This document shows, piece by piece, positions 33,100-44,806 of a stretch of 64,000 nt of DNA (position 1 is its first letter; every line of letters starts with the position of its first letter). The DNA comes from Gordius sp. MW1. Lineage: Eukaryota > Nematomorpha > Gordioida > Gordea > Gordiidae. The notes below the pieces were generated by a model that saw only the letters and a list, made by a program, of their open reading frames with translations, had not been told where the DNA came from and made no database searches. A program made the position numbers and the translations under genes. The DNA lies in assembly GCA_964036665.1 (NCBI GenBank), contig OZ038529.1, positions 11,354,060 through 11,418,059 of the forward strand, read 5' to 3'.

Positions 33100-33796
33100 A
33101 TCTTGGGGAATGTCTGTGCGGGGTTGAAAAGGGGATCGAAATTGCCTTGATGAAAACCTACTTCTCGACGGAAGACGTTTTTGTCGACTGACCTCATGCC
33201 GCAATGTGTCATTGCTTACACTCAGTTTGTTGACCATGTCTCTGAGCGTCTCGATATCATCGTTTGATTTGTGTGTGGCAGGAACGAGGTTGGATATTTG
33301 AGGCGTATGGTATGTGTCCGCGATTTTATTGCTCATTCAGCCAGCTTGACTAAAGTTTGATCGCTTGCACAAATTGCCAAGATGTTAGACATGTTGTTGT
33401 CAAGTTTATCCAACCACAATTGTTTTAAGATGACGTCATCCTTTTGGCAGTACCAAGGGCTTTCATGTGTCTAAAAAGTTGGGATGGTGTACGATCACCC
33501 AATTGCACGTTGGAGAATAAGTCGTGGAATCGTGCTGCTAACTTTGTCGTGCGGTCGATGATAGCTGTCCGGATAGTTGTGAACGGAGCCTCAAACGGTA
33601 GATTATCCAAATTTCTGGGGGAGGGATTCAATAACGTATCCAAGTTCGCTAGACTCAGATGTTATACGCGTATCGTGAAAAGAGCCTCTATTTGCACTAA
33701 CCATAGGCGTGGATTTAAACGATTAAAGGGGGGTAATTTAAAAAACATAGCGTTCTCTGATTTTATTTGGGTGTCATCAAATTGGTTGGTATCCAT
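33100..33796 (-). pseudogene. gypsy gag remnant
   Basis: Starts MDTNQFDD at 33796 and continues FKLPPFNRLNPRLWLVQIEA, a gypsy Gag matrix/capsid wording. Then, after stops, come FTTIRTAIIDRT and LGDRTPSQLFRHMKALG. It is frameshifted near 33430 and 33330. No CCHC knuckle was seen. Confidence 0.65.
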
Positions 33797-33859
33797 TTAC
33801 AAGGTTGGGTATAACAAGGGTTGGGTAGAAGGTTGGCTATAAGGGTCACCTATTATAAA

Positions 33860-34110
33860 GGAATAAAAACTTTACTTAAGGTCTATCAAAAAGGAAACGT
33901 TTGGGAGAAAGTAATTAATAAAGAAGTGTTGCACTTCTTTATATAGTCGCGGGCTGATCGAAATAATACATTAAGTCAATTAACATTTAGTGGTGAATTC
34001 GCGAGCTATATGGGATAGGTCAATTAACGTCGCGAAGTAATATGCCGCGCGTTATATAAGGTAATATAAATGAGTCAATTAAAGTTTTGAAGTAGATAGT
34101 AATATGCCGC
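33860..34110 (-). repeat. 5' LTR of the gypsy element
   Basis: Partner of the LTR at 29002-29256. Shared landmarks include AAGGTCTATCAAAAAGG, CTTCTTTATATAGTCGCG and AACATTTAGTGGTGAAT. Confidence 0.8.
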
Positions 34111-34839
34111 GAGCAATCAATTAATAGTATTGGTTACTAAAACTCAAGTGCTAATATACAAAAGAGAATTTGCAAATTAAACCAATTTTAAATAATAATA
34201 TGCTCAGTTTATTAATAACCATTAATCATATGTCGACTTTACTGATTCTATAAAAGCTAGATTAGTATCATTTTTAGGTATATAGTACACTAGCATATAT
34301 TTCGCAATTTTTACAATAGCCCACATTTTATACGTTATGCTATATCGTGAGACAAAAAAATAGTCTGTTGAACACAGATTTTGAACTGTGCATTATATTC
34401 ATTGTCATGCCATGCAGTTATATTTCAACATGACCGAAAACTTAAACACAAACCCTTGGATTGGGTTTGGGGTGATTGAAATAGAATCGGGTCGGGTCAG
34501 AGGCTATAACTAATTTGGCAATATTCCTAAACTTATCAGAACTTGGATATAAATAGCTTGCTGGCTATTTGATAATAAAAATTCAACATTGAACTAAATT
34601 AGTTTGTATTGAGAAACCTTAATTTTATCTTCGCAACTGTAACTTTATAGTATAGTATTCCTTATGGTTTTGGGTACAGGGCAACAATTTATACACTCAT
34701 ACTACTTAACAAAGATATTTTGTAAAATTTTATTCAAAGTCAGTGTATAAGAATTATAGATAACAATAAATAAATATGATAGATTAAGTAAATTGTAGAT
34801 TTGAAAAGGTTTTTAGATAAAATTACAAGTATTCACCCA
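34111..34839. other. AT-rich spacer, nothing recognised
   Basis: Lies between the gypsy element and the RTE LINE. No coding or repeat structure was seen. Confidence 0.5.
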
Positions 34840-37815
34840 CTTTGGCTAAATAGGAATTTTAAAAATGATATAAAGTTTCAAACAAGATTTTACAACAGAA
34901 AGTTAGGGCGTCCTCCACAAACGACGGGCACTGCATACCCCGCCCGTGCAATGTGAAAAATATACTAGGGTTACTGCCCAACTCACAACGAAGGCGGTTA
35001 AGGAAATTAGTTGTGGAGAGAATGCGAATAACGTGCTGGAATGTGAGAACGTTGACGGGGAAGAACATCGAGGTCGCACAAATGCTAAAAAAAAAGGTAC
35101 ACATCGCCTGCCTACAAGAGACGAGGTGGAACGGATTGAAAGCTCGGGAATTAGGAGAAGGATACAAGCTTTTCTACAGTGGGTTACCAAGTCTTAGAAA
35201 CAGGGTCGGTATCTTTCAAGCAAATCGTTCAAGGACAAGGTGGTGGAAGTCAAGCGTTGTTCCGACAGGCTAATGTGGGTGAAGATTGCAGATCAATGGG
35301 GCCTTCTAACCGTTATGTGAGCGTATGTTCCCCAAATGGGTGTATGGAATCAGAGAAAGACATATTCTTCGATTCATTGGAAAAAGAAATGCAATGAATA
35401 CGACCGGAAGAAAGGCTAATTATTGGGGCCGATTTTAACTCACATATGGAAAGATCTTCTTGGGTATGAACGCAATCATGGAGGGTATGGGCATGGTCTG
35501 AAGAACAAAGAAGGGGACAAACTTCTCCAAGTGTCCCAAGGATATGACATGGCGATGGTTAACACCTATTTTCAAAAACCGGAAGATCATAGTGCGACCT
35601 GTAGAAGTGGGAAGCATTTTAGTCGAATTGACTATTTGTACGACGAAAGGACTTATGGAGTATTAAGAAAGTAATACCGGGAGAAGAAATCGCCAGGCAA
35701 CATCGTCCCCTTGTTATGGATCTTGACAACAGAGTATTTCCCGAAAGAAGAAAGGTCTATGAACCTCGAATTCGATACGAAAGGCTAAAGGATACGTCTA
35801 CGAACGAAGAATACCATCAAAAAGCCTCCTCACTCTTGGGTGCAAGGACGTTGCAAAGGGACGTAGACGACGATTGGGAGACGCTATCTAAGGACATTAA
35901 GGAAACAGCGATCCGTGTTCTAGGACAGACCAAAGAAGGCAAAGCTATGAATAGGGAACTATGGAGGTAGGATCAATCGGTTAAGGATTTCATCAAAAGA
36001 AAGAAAAATCCATATAGACGGTGGCATAAATTAAAAAAAGTCGGAGGATTATCAAGAGGACAGGGACGCAAAGAGGCCGCAAAAAGGCCGTTGCAAAAGC
36101 GAATAATGCCGCCTACACCGAGATGGCAAACAAACTGGATCATAAAGGGGGCGATAGGCTTATATACAAATTGAGAAGAGAAGCCGCGATGTCGGAGTTC
36201 TTAAAATAAAAACGAAAAGAGAGAAACCTTATTCAGGCCGAAAGAAGTGTTAAGGTGGAAAGGATATTTTAAAAAACTTATGAATATTGCAAATGACAAG
36301 GATTTTCTTCCCAAAATTGAGCCAAATATAAGTATGGTCGAACTCTTTAGGAGGATAAAGCTAGGACAAAAATGAACAAGATGCAAAAAGGAAAAGCAAA
36401 TGGCCCAGATGGAATACCTATAGAAGCATTGCTCGGATGTCGTGAAGAAGGAGTCACCACCATGAGGAACCTCCTTAACAAGATATTGGTAGAAGAGCGA
36501 ATTCCTAATCAATAGAGAGCAAGCACGATTATACCCTTATTTAAAGGCTAAAGAGACCCTCAGGACTGTGGCAATTACAGAGGTATCAAGCTAACTTGCC
36601 ACTCCTTGAAGCTTATGGAAAGGATCTTAGTAACGAGGCTGAAAAACGAGGTGGATATATCGGCTAATCAATTCGGATTTGTGGCCGGCAAATCCACAAT
36701 CGACCCAATCTTCGCACGAAGACAAATCATGGATAAGTATGGTTAAAAGAGGAAAGACCTACATATGGTTTTTATCGACTTGGAAAAAGCTTATGACACG
36801 GTCCCCCGTTTAATATGGTGGTGCCTGAGGAAACAAAATATCCCTGACGCATATATACGGCTTATGAAAAATATTTATGAAGCCTCAAACTCTTGCGTTA
36901 GGACGACAGTTGGATACTCTAAACCTTTTCGGGTTAATATTCGATAACATCAAGGCTCTGCTTTAAGTCCCTTTTTATTTAATATAATTATAGACACGAT
37001 AACGAGGGACATTCAAAAGCCATCGCCATGGTGTATGCTATATGCCGATGTTATAGTACTATGCGAGGAAACAAGGGATAAAGTATTCGAAGAAGCTGAA
37101 AAGTGGTCAAAGCACTTAGCTGGATATGGTTTAAAGGTCAACGAACGAAAAACGGTATACATGAAAATGAACGATAGATGCACCCCATCGCTGGATGACC
37201 ATCTAAATTACCCAAAAGTAGACAGGTTGACTTACCTCGGCTCGATGCTACATCAAGAGGGAAAGTGCGCAACGGAAGTCACTGCCCGGATCCAAAAAGG
37301 ATGGCATTGGCGAAGTATATCCGGTGTAATGTGCGACAAGAAAATGCCAATATGGTTGAAGAGCAAAGCTTACAAATCCATCGTAAGACCGGTTTTACTC
37401 TTTGGAAGCATGGGCATTAAACACCATGGAAGGAAAGCTATTACAAGCCACAGAGATGAGAATGATACGGTGGAGCTTGGGGTATACTAAGCTCGACCAT
37501 ATGACGAATGACTTTCTCATGACAAAAATGGGTATACAACCTATGGCGGACATGATTAACGAAAATCGGCTAAGGTGGTATGGGCATATAATAAGAAGGG
37601 ACACGGATGACGTAAATCGAAAAGTAATGGACACAGAGGTACCGGGGAAGAGAGGAAGAGGACGACCCCGTGTTACGTGGAAAGGGCAAGTCGATAAAGT
37701 TGAAAACTAAAGAGATTTCTCAAGACATGGCACTCACCCGGTCAAGATGGAAGAAACCTATCAAAACAAACTCCACGAATGTGGGACCAAATAACTGATA
37801 AAGAAGGAGAAGATG
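34840..37815 (+). mobile_element. RTE-type LINE, near full length, inactive
   Basis: Endonuclease region about 34950-35710 (ACLQETRWNG, IIGADFNS, SRIDYL, ARQHRPLV). Linker about 35720-36180. Reverse transcriptase about 36380-37400 (NQFGFVAGKST, VFIDLEKAYDTVPR, HQGSALSPFLFN, MLYADVIVL). C-terminal zone WYGHIIRRDTDDVNRK and GKRGRGRPRVTWKG. It ends in GATAAAGAAGGAGAAGATGATG. Many frameshifts are present, and the catalytic YADD box reads YADV, so the copy is dead. It is the same family as the minus-strand copy at 43325-44690. Confidence 0.82.
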
Positions 37816-38249
37816 ATGAAACTACATTCTTTTATATTGAAATGATTATAATATTAATAAGGAATTTAAGGCTTAAACATCCTAATGGTCGACTTAATTC
37901 GCATAATTAAATAAGAAATTTGTAGGATATAACAGGCGAGTAGCAAAGAGGGGGGGGAGGCTGGCCAAAATTTGAATTTTTTTTCGCTTCTGTACAGTAG
38001 GCGACTGACCTGTTAGGCGACAACCAATTAAGTTACAGATTTATGTGCGCTTCGAATGAGCGCGACTGGAGAAAAAAACAAGTGATACCAAGTGATGGAA
38101 ACCAATATTTGATATAGGGAACCGGTCAAAGGAGCACAGAAATAGGAGCGAAACTCGTCATGATTGCTCAGATTTGCTCAGAGTTTTTTGATATGGTGAA
38201 TTTGTAACAAGTAATATATATATACATAAATTTTTAGAGAATTTATTGG

Positions 38250-38600
38250 AACTTATCTCATATTATTCATCAGAATTTAACATATTGTCTTAGCACAAAA
38301 TATTTTATATTAACATGTCCTAGTGAAATCAAAGTAAATATATGAATATATAAAGATTGTATTGGAACATTTCTCATCATGTATATCAGAATTTAACATA
38401 TTGTTTTAGCAAATACCTTATCCTGATGTTATACTTATAATAAAAGTCATTTATGTATGGAAAGATTTTATTGTATAATTTAGCACTTATATTTTAAATA
38501 CCAACTATGGATTTTTATAAAATTACATATTTTATTTATCCTGATGTTTTTTCTTACTTATAATAAAAGTCAATCATGTATGAAAAGATTTTATTGTATC
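38250..38600. repeat. Imperfect tandem repeats
   Basis: Two or three diverged units share CAGAATTTAACATATTGT, TATCCTGATGTT and ACTTATAATAAAAGTCA followed by AAAGATTTTATTGTAT. They lie inside the 4.9-kb TIR element. Confidence 0.5.
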
Positions 38601-39002
38601 ATTTTGTTTATATACTGATATAATTGCATGATGTATATTGACATTTTATGAGATGATATGTTTTTTAAAAAAATGAGGGACTGATACCTTGATTTGGGTT
38701 AGGGTTAGTTTAAAATTAATACACCCTTCTTTGTGCAAATTCTTCTTAGAAATTAGGTTTGATAGTTTTGCCTTGATTTATTTTCAATAAACAAAGTGTG
38801 CTCCTTTTTTTCCTGATGCCTTTGACCCCCACTCTTTGATAGATTTGCACATATGTTTATATTAGTTTTAACAAGTTCAATCTTATCTTCATCAAGTAAA
38901 TTTATGTGTTTTTCTAATCTTAATAATAGTAATAGCTGTAATCTTAATTCATTGATCTTCCAACTCAAGTCTAATGTTCAAAGTATTTTGTGTGCATATT
39001 TT

Positions 39003-39178
39003 TTAATCTTTAGATTAGTCAATGTTAAAACAATGAATTTTAAAAAGGAATTACAATTAAAGCTCAAACCTATGTTTGACCTCACACATATTTTTTGAAT
39101 CTTTAGATTAGTCAATGATAAACAATGAATTTTAAAAAGAATTACAATTAAAGCTCAAACCTATGGTTGACCTCACAT
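39003..39178. repeat. 90-bp tandem duplication
   Basis: TCTTTAGATTAGTCAATG through AAACCTATGnTTGACCTCACA occurs twice head to tail with a few differences. Confidence 0.7.
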
Positions 39179-40678
39179 CTGTCACCACAAAATATTACCT
39201 ATTCATAGCATTAAATATGTACCATTTTTTAACATTATATCAAACACTGAATAAACATATATTTCATATATTATAAGGCTTTTACTGAACTAATATTATC
39301 TATAAATCTACATAAATTGTTCAATATATAATATTTAAATTAAAAATTTTATAACACATCATTTACACATAATTTTTTATGAAAATAAAAAAATGCTATA
39401 TTAAATACTGCTCTTAATATTTTACGGCTTGCTTACTAACTATTTATTAAGTGCCAAAATTATTACTAATTATTAAATAATTAAAATATTTTTTGCTTTT
39501 CTTAATTTGTTAGACTAAAACTAACACACCCATTTGTATTCCAACCATAGATAAAAATTTTTAAGGCATCGTATTGAACATTAGAGGATGTTAAGCACCA
39601 GCACGCCTAAGCACTTGCACATCCAAATTCTTCTGTTGTTTAGGTCAAAATCCTAACACGGATGGTAAAGGGGGTCAAAATGACCCCAAACATTAAATAG
39701 CTATAACTTGGTTGTATTAAGGCATAGTATCTAACTCATATCAGTAAATTAATATTATTACTTTGGGTATTCAAACAAGTTAATTTTATATCCTAAATTA
39801 GTACAATTTTCAAAATTTTCCCCTATAGGATTAATTTGGCTCAAAAAATATTTTTCTACTTTAATTTCATAATTTTATTAATAATATTATATAAAATAAG
39901 GTTAGAACTATAAATACATACAATTTGGCATAAAAAACCTAAAAAAATAGAGATGTCCAAACTTATGCAATTTTGGCCCTATGTTTTTAAAGTTAAAAAG
40001 TTACTACTGTTCTTAACCATTATTTTCTATTTTTGGACTTAAATTTAATTTTTTTGAATATAAATACATCATAGAAGGTTAGAATTGAGAATATGAAAAA
40101 AATCTAAATGTAAATTCATAAACAAAAATTTAATCAGGCTCAATAGTAAATTTTGTGTAAAAATGAGAGTTCCTATAAGTTTTCCTAGTTTGTAAAATTA
40201 TTTTATATTGAAAGGGTTAAGTTTAAAATTGTCGATTTATATATAGATATTGGTATAAGTTCATGATTTTTTAAATTTGGCAGAAAAAACATCATAAAAA
40301 TTAGAGTTGTCCAAACTTAAGAAAGTCCTAACCCTTTGTTTTTTGAGACATAAAGTTTCTATTGTTCTAAATCCATTTTTTTATAATTTTTCAACTTAGT
40401 TTTAAATTTAAATGACAAAAATCCTTTTCTTCAATACAAAAACCCTTAAAATAAAAAAATTTGTGTTTGCCCCACCTAAATAAACTTAAACAACTTTCGG
40501 CCCCCCCCCTATTTTAAAACCTGGCTACGCCCATGTTTCCAACACCTTCTGAGCTGGTATAAGGTGTGACCTTCTATGTTTTTGATTACTATATAATACA
40601 TTATATGGTATTATATTTATTATATAATATTTAATGCAGGGTATTATTATTATTGTATCGTACTATATTATTTATTAT

Positions 40679-41196
40679 TATCGTATCTCTCGATACGAGG
40701 ATACTTTCCCCCCCCCCTATACAAAGAAACGCCGCCGCTAACTTTCTATCACGTATAGGATAATAAGGTACTCTTATTCTCTTTTGTTCTTCAGAATGTA
40801 GTAGTCTACGACACCATCTGCCTTTCATGGACATGCTAGTTAATGTGTAGTACATAGAACTCTATTCCTGAACATTTAATTTCTAGTACGCGTATATTCC
40901 CCCCCCCCCGACGCGCTTATGCATATACGTATTTGTTATTTTCTTACGCGTGAGTGATTTTCAATATACGCGTGTGATCGGAATAATAATTTTAATTCTT
41001 GTGTGATTTAATAAATTATTTAATTCTATGTAGAAAAAAGGAGTTTAATAATTTTACCCCTCTTCCTAAATGGGAAGAGGGTGTCCCTTTATTATGCAGC
41101 TCGTTCAATATCTCCCCTCATTCCTATTCCTCATAGCTAAAATCCCATCCTGAACAAATATATAATCTTCATCGTGTTAGTTAAAAAATAGAAAAA
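40679..41196. repeat. About 520-bp direct repeat, left copy (LTR-like)
   Basis: Begins with the palindrome TATCGTATCTCTCGATACGA and includes ACGCGTATATTC, a C run and GACGCGCTTATGCATATACG. It is nearly identical to 41967-42491. The differences are C-run length, an 'acgc' insertion and a few substitutions. Outside the pair on both sides is the same TATTATATT-type microsatellite, so the repeat-core-repeat unit behaves as one insertion. Apparent ORFs here are chance frames. Confidence 0.7.
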
Positions 41197-41966
41197 TGGT
41201 GTCCAGAAGATAAATTCTCCCACCCCTACCTCGGAACAATGATTTAAGAATAATTCGGAACAAATTCCCCCCTTCTGCTGAATGAAATAAATCATATTCT
41301 AAAGATTAAATTCTTATAACTGGAGATGAACGACAAGCAAATTATCACCTGATTGCGTCAAAACTAAGGGAAAACTAAATCGTACTCAAGCGTTAGCCAT
41401 GTTAGTGCTGATAAAGCTATAAATAAGGTCGGATCTGTGCCTATGACCACAATTGTTAAGGAAGCGGGTGTCTCCTTAATTTTCAGATGAGGGCAAGAGT
41501 TCCTCATGTATGGAGGTAAAGGCATAAAAATGCTGAGAATTCCTCATTTTAGATGGATCGTAGGACAAGAATATCCAATAACAAATGGCAATACGCACCG
41601 AATGAAGGACTATTCCCACAAGCCATAAATGAGGTATTTATAATTACATCCCGTTTGCCATGAACAACCGTCACAGCGCAGGGATATTGGATAAAATTAT
41701 TCCAGGAACATCCCTTTTGCCATGAACAACTATATCTGTCAAAGGAAAAGACTACACAATTTTATTGGAGGTTACACATGTATATACTAAATTTTGCTTA
41801 ATTGGTATATAGTTTTGATATAGTGGATTGTTAAATTAAATGTTTTTAATATTGTAAACCCATAATCAATATGTGATAAAAAACTATCCGATGGCATTAT
41901 ATCAATTATTATTTTGGTCTACATATATCCCTACCCCTGACCCTAATTTTTAATGAAAGGGAAAGG

Positions 41967-42491
41967 TATCGTATCTCTCGATACGAGGATACTTTCCCCC
42001 CCCCCTATACAAAGAAACGCCGCCGCTAACTTTCTAACACGTATAGGATAATACGCAAGGTACTCTTATTCTCTTTTGTTCTTCAGAATGTAGTAGTCTA
42101 CGACACCATCTGCCTTTCATGGACATGCTAGTTAATGTGTAGTACATAGAACTCTATTCCTGTACATTTAATTTCTAGTACGCGTATATTCCCCCCCCCC
42201 CCCCGACGCGCTTATGCATATACGTATTTGTTATTTTCTTACGCGTGAGTGATTTTCAATATACGCGTGTGATCGGATTAATAATTTTAATTCTTGTGTG
42301 ATTTAATAAATTATTTAATTCTATGTAGAAAAAAGGAGTTTAATAATTTTACCCCTCTTCCTAAATGGGAAGAGGGTGTCCCTTTATTATGCAGCTCGTT
42401 CAATATCTCCCCTCATTCCTATTCCTCATAGCTTAAATCCCATCCTGAACAAATATATAATCTTCATCATGTTAGTTAAAAAATAGAAAAA
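41967..42491. repeat. About 525-bp direct repeat, right copy (LTR-like)
   Basis: Partner of 40679-41196. The 770-bp core between them has no recognisable gag or pol. It lacks the TG...CA ends usual for LTRs, so a non-autonomous LTR element (TRIM type) is only one possibility; a segmental duplication is the other. Confidence 0.65.
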
Positions 42492-42830
42492 TTATATTTA
42501 TTATATTGCATTATATTTACTGTATTGCATTATATATATCTTGTATTATATTATATTTTATGTATTATAAAATATTTCTTGTAGTTATTGTATCATATTA
42601 TATTTATTGCATTATATTTATTATATAACTTATATTATATTTATTGTTTTGTATTATAATAAATTAATTTAATGTATTATATTATATTAAATCTATTGTA
42701 TTATATTTATTGTATAATGTAATATATATTATATTGTATTTAATCTTTTGTATTATATTTATTATATTGTATTATATTTACTGTATTATATTTATATCGT
42801 ATTTATACTATATCATTTTAATGTTTAATT
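42492..42830. repeat. TATTATATT-type microsatellite
   Basis: Imperfect repeats of TATTATATTTATTG and related words. Similar sequence at 40590-40678 flanks the other side of the direct-repeat unit. Confidence 0.7.
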
Positions 42831-43062
42831 TCCATTATGATTTATAGTCTTATATGTTGCAGTCACGTGTTTAAGAATCGCGTAATCTAATTGGTTGTCG
42901 CCTAACAGGTCAGTCGTCTACTGTACCAGATTCTTTTTTTTTGATTAATGACTAGATTAAATGGGTTAAAATAATTTAGTTGCATAAAAGCTTTTATGAC
43001 ACTTATAAAAACCTGGGAACATAATACATACATTTCATTTTTTAAATTTAATTTTTGACAAA

Positions 43063-43191
43063 ATGCATTGTAATAATTCCGAATATGATCGTCAAAATGG
43101 ATATGAAAAAATCATGGCTGAACATTTTTTTCCTGTGAAAACACCAAACCGCCCCATTGCTAGGAAGTGGCAATTAAGCGATTATGTTTGA
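43063..43191 (+). other. Short ORF, 42 aa, unknown
   Basis: ATG at 43063 reads MHCNNSEYDRQNGYEKIMAE and ends in a stop after WQLSDYV. Amino-acid composition is unlike the AT-rich surroundings, but there is no homologue I recognise and no splice context. It could be chance. Confidence 0.2.
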
Positions 43192-43324
43192 TATAGTAAT
43201 TAATTTCTAATATAATTCAATTGCCATAAATTTTATTGTTTATTATTTAAGTTGTTTCTTTAGCATATATAGTCAAAAGATCATCCAAACTTAATTTAGC
43301 ATTGATTATCAAAATAAATATTGT

Positions 43325-44690
43325 ATATGGATCCTATCTTCTTCTTCTTCTTTATCAATTCGTAGGTCCCACATTCGTGGGGTTTTTTATCAGTTTCTTC
43401 CATCTAGCTCGTGTTAGAGCCATATTGGGATCGATCTTCTTATTGAGCATAACTTTGTCCACTTGCCCTTTCCAGGTACCACGAGGTCGACCTCTTCCTC
43501 TTTTTCCCGGCACTTCCATGTCTAGTACTATTCGATTGACGTCACTCGCATTTCTTCTCAAGATATGCCCATACCATCTTAGCCGATTTTCGTTAATATA
43601 GTCGGCTATTGGCTGAATACCCATTTTTTCTCTAAGACTTTCATTCGTCATATGGTCCAACTTTGTGTATCCCAAGCTCCAGCGTATCATTCTCATTTCC
43701 GTCGCTTGTAATACTTTCAAGATTTATGACCAGTGGCCGATGTTGCCTGGCGATTTCTTCTCCCGGTATTACTTTGCAGTCCTTAATCGTCCATAAATCT
43801 CTTCGTCGTATAAGCAGATAATCAATTTGACTATAATGCTTACCACTTCTGTACGTCACGATATGTTCTTCACGTTTCTGAAAATAAGTGTTAACGATCG
43901 CCATGTCATATGCTTGGGAAACTTGTAAAAGTCTATCCCCTTCCTTGTTCTTCATGCCATGCCCATGTCCTCCATGATTTCTTTCGTAATTTTGACGATC
44001 TTTTCCCACGTGGGCGTTGAAGTCTGCCCCAATAATTAGCCTCTCCTCCTGTCGTATTCCTTGTATTTCTTTTTCCAATGATTGGAAGAAGGTGTCTTTT
44101 TCGGATTCAAAACACCCAATTTGTGGTGCGTAGCCACAAATAACGGTTAAGAGGCCACCTTGATCTGCGATCTTAACCCACATCAACCTATCTGAGCATC
44201 TTTTGACTTCAACAACCTTGTCCTTGAAGGATTCGCTGAGAACGATACCGACCCCGTTTCGACCTGTTGGTGACCCGCTGTAAAATAGCTTGTAACCCTC
44301 TCCTAGCTCTCGTGCCTTCGTTCCGTTCCATCTCGTTTCCTGTAGGCAAGCGATGTGTATCTTTCTTCTTTTGAGCATCTGTGCGACCTCAATGCTTTTC
44401 CCCGTCAGCGTGCCCACGTTCCAGCTTGCTACCCGTACTTTGTCCACAACTAGATTCCTTAACCGCCTTCGTTGTGAGTCAGGCGGTAACCCTTGTAAAT
44501 TTTTCGCATTGCACGGGCGGATGATGCACTGCGCGTCGTTTGGAGAGGACGCCCTAGCTTTCTTTTGTTGCACTTTATTAGAAACTGTCATAATTTGGAA
44601 AAGGTTTTTTTTAAAGCCGGTTTCCCACCTGACGCCAACCCTCCACTTTTTGCACACGGACTTGGGACCGTCGTTGGTATCCTATGCTAA
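43325..44690 (-). mobile_element. RTE-type LINE, internally deleted, intact endonuclease ORF
   Basis: A 338-codon frame (44657-43641) encodes a complete APE-type endonuclease: WNVGTLTG, ACLQETRWNG, GRNGVGIV, IIGADFNAHVG, SQIDYLLIR, ARQHRPLV. At about 43720 the sequence jumps to the LINE's C-terminal part in another frame (43720-43355: MRMIRWSLGYTKLDHMTN, RLRWYGHILRR, GKRGRGRPRGTWKG). Compared with the plus-strand copy, about 1.7 kb with the whole reverse transcriptase is missing. The 3' end is TGATAAAG(AAG)n, typical of RTE short-repeat tails. The endonuclease residues Glu, Asp-x-Asn and terminal His are all present. Confidence 0.85.
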
Positions 44691-44806
44691 ATATATATAT
44701 AATTTTAAATCCATTGATTAATAATCTCCAGATGATACCCTGTTTTGTTTAAAGATTTAGATAAAAACGTCTCACCCATATCTATAAACAATGATGTAGA
44801 TCAGTG

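Larger units (their letters stand above)
29002..34110 (-). mobile_element. Ty3/gypsy LTR retrotransposon, decayed
   Basis: Two about 250-bp LTRs (29002-29256 and 33860-34110) differ by scattered substitutions and small indels. Reading the minus strand from 33796, the order is gag, protease, reverse transcriptase, RNase H, integrase, as in Ty3/gypsy elements. All frames are broken by stops and shifts. A 0.68-kb foreign insert splits the reverse transcriptase. No target duplication, primer-binding site or polypurine tract could be fixed with confidence. Confidence 0.85.
37995..42923. mobile_element. 4.9-kb TIR-bounded element of unknown class
   Basis: A 36-bp terminal inverted repeat with one mismatch lies at 37995-38030 (CAGTAGGCGACTGACC...) and 42888-42923. 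Outside both ends is a TA dinucleotide. The similarity may extend further out (TTCTG-TACAG against ATCTGGTACAG), in which case the duplication could instead be a T run. No transposase is recognisable. Contents: about 150-bp imperfect tandem repeats (38250-38600), a 90-bp tandem duplication (39003-39178), TATTA-type microsatellite, and a pair of about 520-bp direct repeats. Confidence 0.6.
37935..43030. mobile_element. Dispersed MITE-like repeat split by the 4.9-kb element
   Basis: The left piece 37935-37985 (CAGGCGAGTAGC, then a G run, then AATTTTTTTT) and the right piece 42932-43030 (TTTTTGATTAATGACTAG, ATGGGTTAAAATAAT, CACTTATAAAAACC) line up in order with the reverse complement of 31919-31780. 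One copy of that repeat was therefore interrupted by the insertion at 37993-42925. The true far end was not found. Confidence 0.55.

Noticed and set aside
33444-33842. 132-codon plus-strand frame
   Set aside because: It is antisense to the gypsy gag frame, which has recognisable retroelement sequence.
35179-35400. Separate small gene on the plus strand
   Set aside because: It is a frameshifted piece of the RTE endonuclease when compared with the intact minus-strand copy at 44657-43641.
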